Shown here: positions 47,719-58,987 of the stretch, in pieces
How positions within the stretch are numbered: the first letter of the stretch is position 1
Layout of the letters: the number at the start of each line of letters is the position of its first letter
Source: Acanthochlamys bracteata
Lineage: Eukaryota > Streptophyta > Magnoliopsida > Pandanales > Velloziaceae
Reading direction: 5' to 3'
NCBI GenBank assembly: GCA_019914995.1
Contig: CM034134.1
Location: 7,200,463-7,264,462, forward strand
DNA: 64,000 nucleotides
Notes under the pieces: generated by a model
Seen by the model: the letters and a program-made list of their open reading frames with translations, nothing else
What the model was told of the DNA's origin: nothing
Database searches by the model: none
Program-made: the position numbers and the translations under genes

Positions 47719-48889
47719 CGCTAGGGTCGACCTAATGGTTTAAGAAAAAAAAAAATTTTTTTTTGTTTGTCTTTCTAAATATCTTCTCTATTTTTATTCT
47801 ACTTTTTTTTCTATTTTTCTCCACCCGCATGCGATCCTTTACGTAGCAGTGCATCTCTTCCAACCGGGCTCCTTTATTTTCTGTTTTGCTAATCGTGCTC
47901 CTTCGTCATCCCCCTTAATCTTTCTCATTATTTCAAGCAAGTAATCAATTAGAACAGAATGAAATAAACAGATATTCTCCCCGACGACGACATAGATATT
48001 TTCCCCCACGACGATGCCGTCTACCGCGCTCTCCGTTACTCCCATAGGTTTATGTAATTTCTCTCTTCACTAAAAAACTTAGCAAACTGTTCTACATTTT
48101 ATTTCTTCCTCCATGAGTTTGAATTTGTTTGCTTTTTGTTTGGAGATTTTGTAGATGATCATTTGGAAACTCAAACTCCTCAACTATATTCATTGGAGAC
48201 CCTTACTAGACTATATTTGTTGGACGAACTCCTGGACACACCATAGAAGAAACTCTTCACAGGATAATTTTTTTGTTATTTTTGTTTGAATTTTAGGTGC
48301 TTTTTGGTAAAACCTTTGATCAAATTCGAAATTAGCAACAGGTACAAAGACAAATTTCATATTTGCTTCAAATCAAGTGATCGAACTTTGGAGATTTTGA
48401 ATCCGATCATTCAAACCATCTCTTGCCATTGGCGTTTATTCAAACCATAGCAAGTAAATTTTAGAACATCCATTCGGACAAGTTTTTGAATCGACATTCG
48501 GTCCAGTTCTGTCAAATATGACAGCAGTTGATATTCTATTTCAAGAAATTGTTTGTTTGTTTGTTATCTCTCTTCTTTTATCCAATCCATTACATAGATC
48601 TTCACAACAATAAGGAACAATAAAAAAACATGTTTTCTATTTACAAAAAGTGATCTTCTAAAAATTTAACTTTTAATAAAGTTATAAAATAAATTATTGT
48701 AAAAATCTAATAATTATTTAGCAAAAATTATTTTCGAATGTAGAAGGGCATATACTAAATCTAATTTCATTGTGCATACTAAATATAAAATCACGGTTAG
48801 ATGTACTTTTTTGTTACTAAGATATAATTGCAGTTATGAGGCGATTTTTTTATTATGACCAAGATAGAGAAATTAATTGACACTAAAAC
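47719..48889. other. Intergenic stretch, no supported gene
   Basis: A minus-strand frame at 47839-48045 has a VVVGENIY repeat but no support. Otherwise nothing recognisable. Confidence 0.4.
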
Positions 48890-49072
48890 TAGTCAGACTA
48901 AAATTTCAAAGATATTATTTTATAAATATTGATAAATAATTTGGAAGTAAATTTTTTTTACAACTGCTGCCAAGTAGAGCGGCTCTCTTTTCTTTTTTAA
49001 CTTTTTTCAGAAGTGATGTGGGATAACTATCATGAAATGAAATAGATCACTATCCTCAATGAAGTGGGTTAT
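48890..49072 (+). repeat. Left remnant of a dispersed repeat split by the Copia insertion
   Basis: Words such as TTTATAAATATTGATAAATA, GGAAGTAAA and TGAAGTGGGTTA match the repeat at 16194-16724 in order. The continuation lies at 58353-58450 beyond the Copia element. Confidence 0.55.
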
Positions 49073-49077
49073 GTTAG

Positions 49078-50490
49078 TGTTGAAAATACAAAGATAATTT
49101 TGATGATAACAAAGAATTAAAAATTATGATTTATATAAGACTAATAATTTGAAAACAAGTCTGCAGGATTAGACAAACAAAGATCATTTAATTTACAGCA
49201 GACAAAAACAGCCACCATACAGCCAACTATTATGCTACTACATAATGGACAGAGGACAAAGACACAGATGTAGGATGCCACAGCCACATCACACCACCGC
49301 TTAATCGCTGAGCGACAGAGAACAAAATGATATCTGGGATGTAGGATGCCACAACTAAATAATAGCCAATCACTATGTCTCACATCAAGCGGGACAGAGA
49401 ACAACATACGGGGGACAGAGGATGCAATAACCACATTACAGCGATTGTTTGGCTATCAAGCATATCGCGCACTTCTGCTTTTTGGGACAGACCCATATGT
49501 TCAACGGCAACGAAGTTTCTCTTGCCTTCAAAAATCACCGCGCACTCTGCGGATCAAGGACTTCAAATAGAAGATTTTCAAGAGCTAGAATCATCTTCAC
49601 TTTCACACAAAGGGAAGCTCAATAATCAAGGAAAGAAAGCGGTCAAAGTCCTTGATCACCAAGCGGTCAACTCGCACGCATTTATTATGGACATACCATA
49701 TCAACTCATCAGCTCACCGAGATTCAAACAGAAGCTTAGCTGAATTAAGCACTCAACCGTTGGCAGCAAATTCAAATCTCTTCAACGCATTCAATGCAAC
49801 AAAGATTTTGCACAAACACAGCTGAAGAACCACTGGACAACACCATTCTTTCTCTGACGTGAAGAATAGAGCGCCAACAGCAACGTTCCTCAACGGCTCC
49901 TGCACAGGAAAGATGTTCTATAAAAAGGGAGTCACAGCAACGAGGAAACGTGTGGAGAAATAGAGAAAAACAGGAGAGAACAAAAAAAGAAAGAGAATCC
50001 GAGAGAATCCAAGAGGCCACTTACACAAAAAAACTCCCACCTGCCAGTAGGGGTTGTCTTGGCGAAAAGAAACCCCAATCTCTGGAGTATGTGTTAAACA
50101 CTCAACACTTGGATCCTGCGCTCAATACTTGTTTATTTTTTTTGTAACTTGTCATATGTAAAAGATATAGCTTATTAAAGGTCTAGTGAAGCTTTGGCTC
50201 TTGTAATAGTGATAGAGCGGCGTGTCAGTGGATGTAGGTAAAAAAAGGTTTTGTCGAACCACGTTAAATACCCCTAGAGCACTACTCTTTGTCACTTGTC
50301 ACAAGAAACACACTAACTCTTCTATCCACGCAAATACCGTTCTTTGTCACAAAGATTGAAACACACTAACTCTTCTATCCGCATTGACACGGCTCTCTCC
50401 AAAGAGGGATTACAAACTTAACGAAAATTTTTATAGACTAACTCAATTCACCCCTCCCCTCTTGAGTTGATCCTACAAGAATATCTAACA
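49078..50490 (+). repeat. 5' LTR of the Sirevirus-like element
   Basis: It begins TGTTGAAAATAC and ends ATATCTAACA. A TATAAAAA promoter box lies at 49919-49926. The first 670 bp have no counterpart in the 3' LTR. From 49748 onward it aligns with 57383-58347, but with internal blocks rearranged. Open frames inside (49346-49743, 49950-50147) are not genes. Confidence 0.85.
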
Positions 50491-50492
50491 AT

Positions 50493-50504
50493 TGGTATCA
50501 GAGC
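50493..50504 (+). other. Primer binding site (initiator tRNA-Met)
   Basis: TGGTATCAGAGC lies two bases inside the 5' LTR and is an exact match to the initiator-Met primer sequence used by many plant Copia elements. Confidence 0.9.
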
Positions 50505-50552
50505 AGATCTCCAAAAATCAAAGGTCTAACAACCTTGAGGTAAAAGATCCTT

Positions 50553-52283
50553 ATGGCTAACCTTGTTCCTATAGCTTTTGAAGGTAGATCCTCCAACAGA
50601 CCACCACTTTTTGATGGAACAAATTATGGCTACTGGAAAACCAAGATGATAATCTTCATTCGAGCACAAGACTTCACATTAAGGAAGATCATACGGGACG
50701 GACCTATCCTTCCAACCAAAACTGGTCCAGATGGGATACGTATCCCTAAGGCTGAACGAGAATACAATGATGAAGATAACAAGCTCATATCAATGAATGA
50801 CAGAGCTATGAACCTTCTGTATTGTGCGCTGGATCCTAATGAGTTCAACCGAATCAGTGCTTGCAACTCTGCCAAAGAAATATGGGATCAGTTGGAGGTA
50901 ACGCATGAAGGAACCACTCAAGTCAAGGAAACCAGAGTGAATCTGCTCATGCATGAGTATGAAAACTTCAGGATGAACCGAGGTGAGTCCATTTCTCAGA
51001 TGTTCACTAGATTTACTAACATTACAAATCCTCTGAAGAATCTAGGAAAAGTATTCAAACCTGAAGAACTGAAATGGAAGATATTGAGAGCTGTGCTGCC
51101 AACATTTGGATCTAAAGTAGATGCCATAGAGGAAAATCTAACTTTTCCTCAAATGTCACTGGATGAACTGATTGGCAAGCTAATGGCCAAGGAATTATCT
51201 CTGAAGAAAATTGATGAACGTCCTGAAGGGATTGCATTAAAGATCAACGACCAACAGGTAAGTGATTCTTTCTCTGATGAAGACATTGCACTCTTAACCC
51301 GTAAATTTAAAAATTTTCTCAGAAGAAATAAGCTTAGAAAAAGAAGGGTTCCTGGAAGAACCAATAGAGGAGAGGACAGACAGGACACCAACTGCTTCAA
51401 CTGCAACAAGTCAGGACACTTCAAGAACGATTGTCCACTGCTCAAGAGATCTAAATACAAGGACACAAGAAGAAAACGAGCTATGGCAGCCTGGAGTGAT
51501 GAAGATGAAAGTTCATCAGAAGACAGTCAGACTGAGACAGAGAAAAATGAAGAAAGCAATTTATGTCTGATGGCAGATCGTGAAGATGACAATGAGGTAA
51601 ATTCTACTGACTATGATGATTCTAATGAACAATTACAAGATATTTTTGATGAACTGTATGCAAAATACCTACATACCAAAACCGACTGCAAAACTATGAA
51701 GGTATGCATGCATAAAATTAAGGATGAAAATGAATGTCTGAATAAAGAAATACTTGTTTTAAAAAATGCCTTAGAAGACAAAACTGATGCTATGAAAGAC
51801 ACACTCCATTCAGATTATGATCATATTAACTCTAAACCATGTGCACTGCATATTGAAAATAAACACTTGACTCAAATAAATGAAAAGCTTCATGTCAAAC
51901 TAAATGAATGTAAGACTGAAGAACTGACAAGATGCACAGAAAGCTCAAGCATAGACATGATAAAGAAAATTGCTGAGCTTGAGGAGTTGAATGAGGCACT
52001 GAGTAGAGAGGTGGATAGACTGTCATACCCCACAATTTCAGATCTTAAACCATTCATGACTGATTATACAAATATGCACATAAAAGAAACTAAGCTGATG
52101 GAAGAAAATCAAAAACTGCTTCAAGAGAACAAAGCTCTGCAGAGTAAGAACCTCGACCTAGAAGCATCACTGGCAAGATTTGTTAATGGAAAGGATAGAC
52201 TAGATGCAATAACTGGGAGCTCAACGCAGCCCATACAGAAAGGAAGGAATAGGATTCATTCCAGCATCTATGGCAACTGGTAA
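50553..52283 (+). CDS. gag polyprotein of the Sirevirus-like Copia element
   Basis: 576 codons, the structural protein that forms the virus-like particle. Residues 1-230 form the UBN2/DUF4219-type Gag region (FDGTNYGYWKTKM near the start, IWDQLEVTHEGT near 110). A CCHC zinc knuckle, CFNCNKSGHFKNDC, lies near residue 280. An acidic, Ser/Glu-rich linker follows. The last 200 residues are predicted coiled coil, typical of Sireviruses. The frame leaves the pol frame by one base near 52240. Just after that point the other frame reads GIGFIPAS, a motif usually fused to gag. The final residues before the stop are therefore probably out of frame. Confidence 0.88.
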   Translation: MANLVPIAFEGRSSNRPPLFDGTNYGYWKTKMIIFIRAQDFTLRKIIRDGPILPTKTGPDGIRIPKAEREYNDEDNKLISMNDRAMNLLYCALDPNEFNRISACNSAKEIWDQLEVTHEGTTQVKETRVNLLMHEYENFRMNRGESISQMFTRFTNITNPLKNLGKVFKPEELKWKILRAVLPTFGSKVDAIEENLTFPQMSLDELIGKLMAKELSLKKIDERPEGIALKINDQQVSDSFSDEDIALLTRKFKNFLRRNKLRKRRVPGRTNRGEDRQDTNCFNCNKSGHFKNDCPLLKRSKYKDTRRKRAMAAWSDEDESSSEDSQTETEKNEESNLCLMADREDDNEVNSTDYDDSNEQLQDIFDELYAKYLHTKTDCKTMKVCMHKIKDENECLNKEILVLKNALEDKTDAMKDTLHSDYDHINSKPCALHIENKHLTQINEKLHVKLNECKTEELTRCTESSSIDMIKKIAELEELNEALSREVDRLSYPTISDLKPFMTDYTNMHIKETKLMEENQKLLQENKALQSKNLDLEASLARFVNGKDRLDAITGSSTQPIQKGRNRIHSSIYGNW

Positions 52284-55200
52284 ACAAATCTCAAGGTATG
52301 ATCAGCCCTCCACAAGCCACTCAGGTATGGCAACAATAAGGATGCAAAATAAAAATTTAATGTCCAAAGCACATACAGTAAACATGTCTTACTCCACAAT
52401 ACCTTTTGTTAAATACTTTCATTGTGGCAGAAAAGGGCATAATGTTTATTCATGCTGGTATAAAAAGAACACCAATAAAATAAAAATGATATGGGTTCCA
52501 AAAGGAACATATAACAGCACTAACTCTTTAGGACCCAAAGAAATTTGGGTACCTAAACACTAAAGATTTCTTTTGCAGGAAGGAGAGGAGCTAACCCGAC
52601 TGAAAAATAGCAAATGGTACTTGGACAGCGGGTGCTCAAGACATATGACAGAAAATGAAAAATGTTTCAGCAGTCTACAAAAACAATTCGGTGGAAATGT
52701 AATCCTTGGAGACAACAGTAAGTGCAAAGTAATAGGCATAGGAAAAATAGATAATCCTTCCTCCCTATGCATAGAAAATGTTCTTCATGTTAAATGATTA
52801 AAACATAACCTAATAAGCATAAGTCAATTGTGTGATAACGGTTTTAAAGTTAATTTTGATAATCAATGCTGCTCAATTGTTAATCTGTCATCTGGAGAAG
52901 AAATACTAAACGGAAAAAGGGAAGGTAATGTTTATATTGATGATCTTCCTAACAACAAAATGTGTTTAGTAGCAAGTCAACAGGAAAGCAGCTGGCTCTG
53001 GCATAGACGTTTGAGACACTACAACATCAAAATACTATCAAAACTGTCCAAACTAAAACTAGTAAATGAACTGCCTGAAGCTAACTATAGCTTGGATGAA
53101 TTATGTGATGCATGTGCCAAAGAAAAACAAGTGAAGTCATCATTCAAGCACAAGCAAGTGATAACAACCAAGCAACCATTACAACTGCTACACATGGATT
53201 TTTTTGGACCAGCAAGAACAGCAAGCTTGGGAGGTAAGTATTAGTGTCTAGTAATAGTAGATGATTATTCTCGTTTCTGTTGGGTTTACTTCTTAGCATA
53301 CAAGAATGATGCACTGAAAACATTCATATGCTTTTTCAAAAAGATTTAAAAAGAATTAAACCTAATCATCTGTGCTATTAGAAGTGATCATGGCAAGGAA
53401 TTTCAAAACTTTTATTTTGATGAATTCTGTAACTCGAATGGCTTAACATATAATTTCTCTGCTCCAAGAACTCCCCAACAAAATGGTATAGTAGAAAGGA
53501 AAAATAGAGTGCTAGTAGAAATGGCACGAACCATGCTCATAGAACAGAACCTACCAAAATATTTTTGGGCAGAAGCCGTTAATACTGCATGTCATATTAT
53601 TAACCGTGCATTCATTCGCCCCATTCTTAAAAAGACTCCATATGAGCTTTTAAAGGAAAAAATCCCAAATATCGGTTACTTGAGAACCTTTGGATGCAAA
53701 TGTTTTATCCTCAACAATGGAAAAGATAATTTTGGAAAGTTTGATGCAAAAAGTGATGAAGGTATTTTTCTCGGTTACTCTTCTACATCAAAAGCTTATA
53801 GAATTTTTAACAAATGAACCATGATTGTTGAAGAATCTATGCATGTATTATTTAATGAGTTTAATAATGGCACGAGAAGAAATCGAGAACTAGATGCAGG
53901 ATCAGAAGAAGAAGAAGAGCTGTTCCCATCGACAGAAAAACAACAGATTACAGAGACCCAAATAGTAGACGAACAACCAGCTGAAATAACAGAGGAAGGA
54001 CAGACTCCTGGAATTCTACCTGATCTGACAGAAACTCGTGAGCAGACCAGCAAGACTTTCAAGTACAGATCCAGCCATCCACAAGAAAATATACTAGGTG
54101 AAGTGAATGAAGGTACAAGAACCAGATCTTACTTTAAAAATAATTTCATAGAATATTCTGCATTTGTATCAAATCTAGAACCAAAATGCATAGATGATGC
54201 ATTGACAGATAGTTCATGGATCACTGCCATGCAAGAAGAATTAAATCAGTTTGAAAGAAATAATGTATAACATCTTGTTAGAAAACCTCCAAATAAATCC
54301 ATCATAGGAACAAAATGGGTGTTTAGAAATAAATTAGATGAAAATGGCATCATAACTAAAAACAAAGCTAGACTAGTAGCTAAAGGATATAATCAGGAAG
54401 AAGGAATAGATTTTGATGAAACTTATGCTCCTGTTGCACGTCTTGAAGCCATTAGAATACTACTTGCTTTTGCATGTCATAAAGATTTCAAACTTTTTCA
54501 AATGGATGTTAAAAGTGCATTTCTAAATGGTTTTCTGAAAGAAGAAGTCTATATTGAATAACCTCCCGAGTTTGAAAACACAAGCTGCCCAAATTATGTT
54601 TACAAATTGAATAAAGCTCTTTATGGTTTGAAACAAGCTCCCAGAGCTTGGTATGAAAGGTTAAGCACATTTCTGATTGAAAAAGGCTTCAGTCGAGGTA
54701 AGATTGACTTAACTTTGTTCACATTGCATGAAGATAATGACATGTTAATTTTACAAGTATATGTAGATGATATAATATTTGGTGCCACTAATGAAAGACT
54801 ATGCAGAAAATTTTCTGGCTTGATGAAAGAGGAGTTTGAAATGAGCTTGATGGGTGAACTAAATTATTTCTTTGGTCTGCAAATTAAACAACTGAAAAAT
54901 GGCATATTCATAAGTCAAAGCAAATACATTAAAGAGTTGATCAAAAAGTTCAGCATGGAAGGAAGCAAGGAGATAAGCACTCTAATGTCTACCTCTTGCA
55001 AACTGAACCGAAATGAGACAGGTAAAGCAGTTGATCAAAAATTATATAGAGGTATGATTGGATCACTTCTTTATCTTACTGCCAGTAGACCGGACATTCA
55101 ATTTAGTATATGTCTATGTGCTATATTTCAAAGTGATCCAAAAGAGTCTCACATGATAGCTGTAAAACGAATCATTAGATACTTAGTAGGAACTAAGAAA

Positions 55201-55701
55201 TTAGGATTATTCTATCCAAGAGGCTGTGAATTTTACTTATATGCCTATGCTGATGCTGATTTTGGTGGATGCAAGCTTGATAGAAAGAGCACAAGTGGCT
55301 CTTTTCAGTTTTTAGGAGGTTGTCTGATCTCATGGTGCTCCAGAAAACAAGCTTCAGTGGCGATGTCAACTACCGAAGCAGAATACATAGCCGTTGGAAG
55401 TTGCTGCTCTCAGGTACTTTGGATAAAACAACAACTTCTTGATTTTGGCTGTGATTTTAAGAATGTGCCTATATTCTGTGACAATACAAGTGCCATTAAG
55501 TTAACCAAAAATCCCATTCAACACTCACGCACAAAGCACATAGATTTAAGATATCATTTCATTAGAGAGCATGTTGAATGCAATAATATAGTGTTAAACT
55601 TTGTTAATTTTGAGAATCAACTAGCTGACATCTTCACTAAACCTTTAGGACTTAACTCGTTCACAAAAATCTGCCATGAGATAGGTTTATGTGTCATATA
55701 A
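52240..55701 (+). pseudogene. pol of the Sirevirus-like Copia element, with several in-frame stops
   Basis: All domains lie in one frame. A second zinc knuckle (FHCGRKGHNVYSC; its first Cys is Tyr) is near 52425. Aspartic protease (WYLDSGCSRHMT) is at 52618. GAG-pre-integrase (WLWHRRLRHYNI) is at 52993. Integrase has HMDFFGP, RSDHGKEF and NGIVERKNR, so its three catalytic acids are kept. Reverse transcriptase starts near 54300 ([20 protein letters not shown]) and has the catalytic YVDD at about 54757. RNase H (STTEAEYIA, FCDNTSAI) runs to ADIFTKPL. In-frame stops fall at 52561, 52795, 53242, 53347, 53815, 54268 and 54559. Some, such as EQPP to a stop at 54559, look like C-to-T changes. The stop at 55699 is the natural end. 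Confidence 0.9.
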
Positions 55702-55965
55702 CTATGCTCTGTTCTGTCTCTGTACGTACTTAGATTTCAGCATTATTACAGTCGCACAACAGTCGACTGCAACTGATAGAATTATAGTAAGCAGCTGACC
55801 GGTCACGTGCTGAGCACATGACCCAGCTGACTTATACTAGGCTGTATGTAGTATAAGCTAACCCGACTGGGCAGCTCCTCACAACTCGTCGTCATCATTT
55901 CAAATTTTCCTCTCCCTCTCGAATCCTAAATCTCAAACCCTAAGCCAAATCTCCAAACCTCTGCA
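55702..55965 (+). promoter_or_regulatory. Spacer between pol and the extra ORF, with hairpin and leader-like motifs
   Basis: Near 55801-55823 a hairpin reads GGTCACGTGC/TGA/GCACATGACC. A TATAAGC-like box is at about 55852. CTCAAACCCTAAGCC (telo-box type, AAACCCTA) lies about 30 bp before the ATG at 55966. This looks like an independent promoter and leader rather than mere pol-ORF spacing. Confidence 0.45.
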
Positions 55966-57382
55966 ATGGCCAAGAAAAATCAGAAAACTCAGGCAAGAAG
56001 CTCCAGAACTGTCCACGACCATGACGAGAGATTCATCGGCAAGGAGGAATTCGATAAATACAGTCGGCAGCTAGCAATTCCAATTCTGACGCCGGCAAGT
56101 GTTAATTTCGACGACTTCAATTACTACGGCCTTGAAGTGGATGAAATTTTTGAGGCACAAGGATGGACAGCGTTCAATGAGTGGCCGGGAGAATTTTCAG
56201 AGGAATGTGTCAGAATATTCTACGCCAATCTTCATCCGACCGGAAGCTCCTCTGTTCAGACCATGGTTAATGGAATCGAGATCAACCTGGAAGCGCGATC
56301 CATGTCCTTAATGCTCGATCTACTTTACCGGGAGGAAATGCCGCCTACCAGTGACTCCAAACTGAATTACCTCAAGCAGGCACTGGAAACAGAGGTTGTA
56401 ACAAAGCTCCAGTATGAGTCGGCCTCCCACTTACCTCTGTTGCCGAGAGCTCTCTGCCATGTCATCTCCAAAGTAATAGTTCCTCGGTCTGGAAGCCGCA
56501 ACATTATCACCAACTACAACGCCTTTCTGTTATGGACATTGATGAAGAAATTGCCAATCAACCTCTGTGCGGTGATGTTGCACCACATGATGAGAGTCTC
56601 CAAGTCTGGCAGTAAGCACTTTCCATACCCTCATGTTATATGTAGGATATGCCAATTTAAGGTCAGGCCTATGGGAACCTATGAGTGAAGAAGATGATTA
56701 GGATGGATGCGAAGTTCTTGAAAGGAATCATTGAAGCGAGAGGAAGGCTAACGCCCAAGCACCCTCCAGCTTTGACAATAACTCTGCAAGTGCCACAACA
56801 GTCACCAACTCGAGTGCTTGACAAACATTCTCAATGCCATCCCGAGCAAACTAAGGAAATTGTGTCGAACACAGCATTTGAAGAGCTCAAGGATGCCATC
56901 TGCCAACCAGGGCACCCAAAGGACAAGTCAGCCAGAGATGAATTTAAGACTAGACAGATGGATGCAGAGGAAAATGCACAGGAAGATGGGCAGGAGGATG
57001 GACAGATGAATGCAGATTACTATAATATGGGGAGCAATGATCATTCAGCATCTCCAGACAAGGCAACCGAGCACATGGTATCACCTGAAGAATGCCCAGT
57101 TGAAGGAGCTACTGAAGAACCTGATGAAGAAACTGAGCCATTATCAATTATCGTTTATGAAGCTCCTCTGCCGGAAGAATCACTGTCCAAAGATATCCCA
57201 GCAGAGCTCCAACCTAAACCCCTTTCCACTGAACCTCCTATCTCTGAACCCCCATCAGCTCTCTCAACCGTTCCTAGCCTTCCCCCTAAGCGCAGGAACC
57301 AAAAACGCAAAGCTTACAAACCAGTCTCCAGCTCACAAGCCTTTGTTGATGAGGATGTAGAAATACTTCCTCCATCCTCTAC
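55966..57382 (+). pseudogene. Extra ORF after pol (plant-transposon-protein type), frameshifted and truncated
   Basis: The first part, 55966-56688 (240 codons), starts MAKKNQKTQAR and contains a globular region: LEVDEIFEAQGWTAFN, then VRIFYANLHP, VNGIEINLEARSMSLMLDLL and PLLPRALCHVISKVIVP. That layout matches the putative plant transposon protein domain found in ORFs of large plant retroelements and often called env-like in Sireviruses. I see no signal peptide or fusion segment, so an envelope role is not supported. A second frame, 56694 onward, is acidic and Pro/Glu-rich and looks like its disordered C-terminal tail, shifted by an indel near 56690. The frame runs straight into LTR sequence at 57383 without its own end. 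Confidence 0.65.
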
Positions 57383-58347
57383 AGCACTCAACCGTTGGCA
57401 GCAAATTCAAATCTCTTCAACGCATTCAATGCAACAAAGACTTTGCACAAACACAGCTGAAGAACCACTGGACAACACCATTCCTTCTCTGACGTGAAGA
57501 ACCGAGCGCCAACAGCAACGTTCCTCAACGGCTCCTGCACAGGAAAGATGTTCTATAAAAAGAGAGTCACAGCAACGAGGAAACGTGTGGAGAAATAGAG
57601 AAAAACAGGGAGAGAACAAAAAGAAAACAGAAGTAGAGAGAATCCAAGCAAAAACAGAGACATACAAGAACTCTACCACTCTACACAAAAAAACTCCCAC
57701 TGCCGGTCACGAACTTGACTACTCCATACAAACAAATCTTGCTGCAAATCATACTGAAGAAATCTCTCAGCAATCTCTCCGATCATCTCATCTAAATCAC
57801 TGATTAAACACTCAACACTCATGAGATAGATCCTGCACTCAATACTTGTTTATTTTTTTGTAACTTGTCACTTACAGTGTAAAGGTGGTGCTGCATGCAC
57901 CGGTAAAGTAAGCTCAGGTAGAGCTTGGTGTAAGCTCTTAGACCTTGTAATGGTGCTAGCAAATCAGCCAGAGGGACAGGCGTGACCAAGAGGCTGGTAG
58001 GGGTTGTCTTGGCGAAGAAATCCGGTAGAGTATGTGTGCTTGGCGAAGCATTTCGCTCTAGGTGTATTTGTAGCTTATTAAAGGTCTAGTGAAGCTTTGG
58101 CTCTGGTGATAGAGCGACCGTGGATGTAGGTAAAGGGGTTTTGCCGAACCACGTTAAATACCCTGAGCACTACTCTTTTGTCACTACACAAGAAACACAC
58201 TAACTCTTACATGCAGAGGTTACAAAGATTGATTGACACGTAGGTGTCGGCTCTCTCTGCAGTGGATTACAAACTTAACGAAAATTTTTATAGACTAACT
58301 CAATTCACCCCTCCCCTCTTGAGTTGATCCTGCAGGAATATCTAACA
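57383..58347 (+). repeat. 5'-truncated 3' LTR of the Sirevirus-like element
   Basis: Homology to the 5' LTR starts at AGCACTCAACCG and ends at TCTAACA/GTTAG. It lacks the first 670 bp and the polypurine tract. It keeps a TATAAAA box (57554) and carries about 200 bp of extra sequence compared with the matching part of the 5' LTR. Confidence 0.85.
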
Positions 58348-58352
58348 GTTAG

Positions 58353-58450
58353 CATAACATAAAAGTGTTATTGTTTTAAATAAAACGAACTATTTGTGCT
58401 AATATGGAGCAAGCTATTTTAAAATTGATCATGAAAGTTCTAAAATAAAC
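58353..58450 (+). repeat. Right remnant of the split dispersed repeat
   Basis: TAAATAAAACGAACTATTTG matches the AAACGGACTATTTG words of the 16194-16724 repeat. It lies between the Copia duplication and the Gypsy LTR. Confidence 0.5.
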
Positions 58451-58965
58451 TGATGCACTTAACAAAATCCTAGCTGAAGGAAAGAATCTAGTAAGAGAGA
58501 TGAATGCAGAAGAAAGAGAGTTGGTAGTGGAGAGGGGAGAACAAAGAAGGGAACGTACATTTCCAAGGAGGAAGGCAACTACAAGTTGCCACAAATGCGT
58601 TGGATGTAATTCCTAAGGTGCGCTCGGGCGCACATGGAGGTGGCTCGGTCACTTTTTGAATTTTTGGCCTTAGCGCCAAAAATATTCATAGGACACCAAC
58701 TAATGGTGTTCCGGTCCAATAAAGCATCATGTGCCTGAGTCCAAATTAGGATAGCTTGCAATTGTGTTTTATTTTGAGTTGAACTCTTAAAGGAGGTGTA
58801 GAGTTGCCGGAAGAGTTTTAGCTAAGTAGGAACTCTTCCATGGCTATAAATAAGAGAGATGCAGCCTTAGAAAGGGAGAAGTTTTGATCAATAAAGAAAA
58901 TTAGTTTTATTTCTTATTTATCTTTCTAATCTGTGTGAGTTTCGGTTCACACCCAAGGTGTATCA
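58451..58965 (+). repeat. 5' LTR of the Gypsy element
   Basis: It begins TGATGCACTTAAC and ends GTGTATCA. A TATAAATA box lies at 58845-58852. A hairpin GTGCGC/TCGG/GCGCAC at 58618-58633 is conserved in the 3' LTR. Confidence 0.85.
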
Positions 58966-58968
58966 ACT

Positions 58969-58980
58969 TGGTATCAGAGC
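58969..58980 (+). other. Primer binding site of the Gypsy element
   Basis: TGGTATCAGAGC lies just inside the 5' LTR and is an exact initiator-Met primer match. Confidence 0.9.
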
Positions 58981-58987
58981 AGGTTCC

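Larger units (their letters stand above)
49073..58352 (+). mobile_element. Sirevirus-like Ty1/Copia retrotransposon with an extra ORF and TSD
   Basis: Flanked by the 5-bp duplication GTTAG (49073-49077 and 58348-58352), the element spans 49078-58347. The order is 5' LTR (1413 bp), initiator-Met primer site, gag, protease, integrase, reverse transcriptase/RNase H, an extra ORF, and a 5'-truncated 3' LTR (965 bp). That order defines Copia. Long LTRs, a coiled-coil gag with a second zinc knuckle before the protease, and an ORF after pol point to the Sirevirus lineage. gag and the last 364 codons of pol are long and open, but pol as a whole carries several in-frame stops and one frameshift, so this copy is inactive. 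Confidence 0.9.

Noticed and set aside
49141..49743. Open frames of 97 and 122 codons in the 5' LTR
   Set aside because: They lie wholly in LTR sequence, overlap on both strands and have no domain.
53796..54062. Ser-rich minus-strand frame inside pol
   Set aside because: It is the shadow of the acidic linker of pol.
55966..57382. True viral envelope gene
   Set aside because: No signal peptide, transmembrane anchor, fusion segment or cleavage site is visible; the domain fits a plant transposon protein better.
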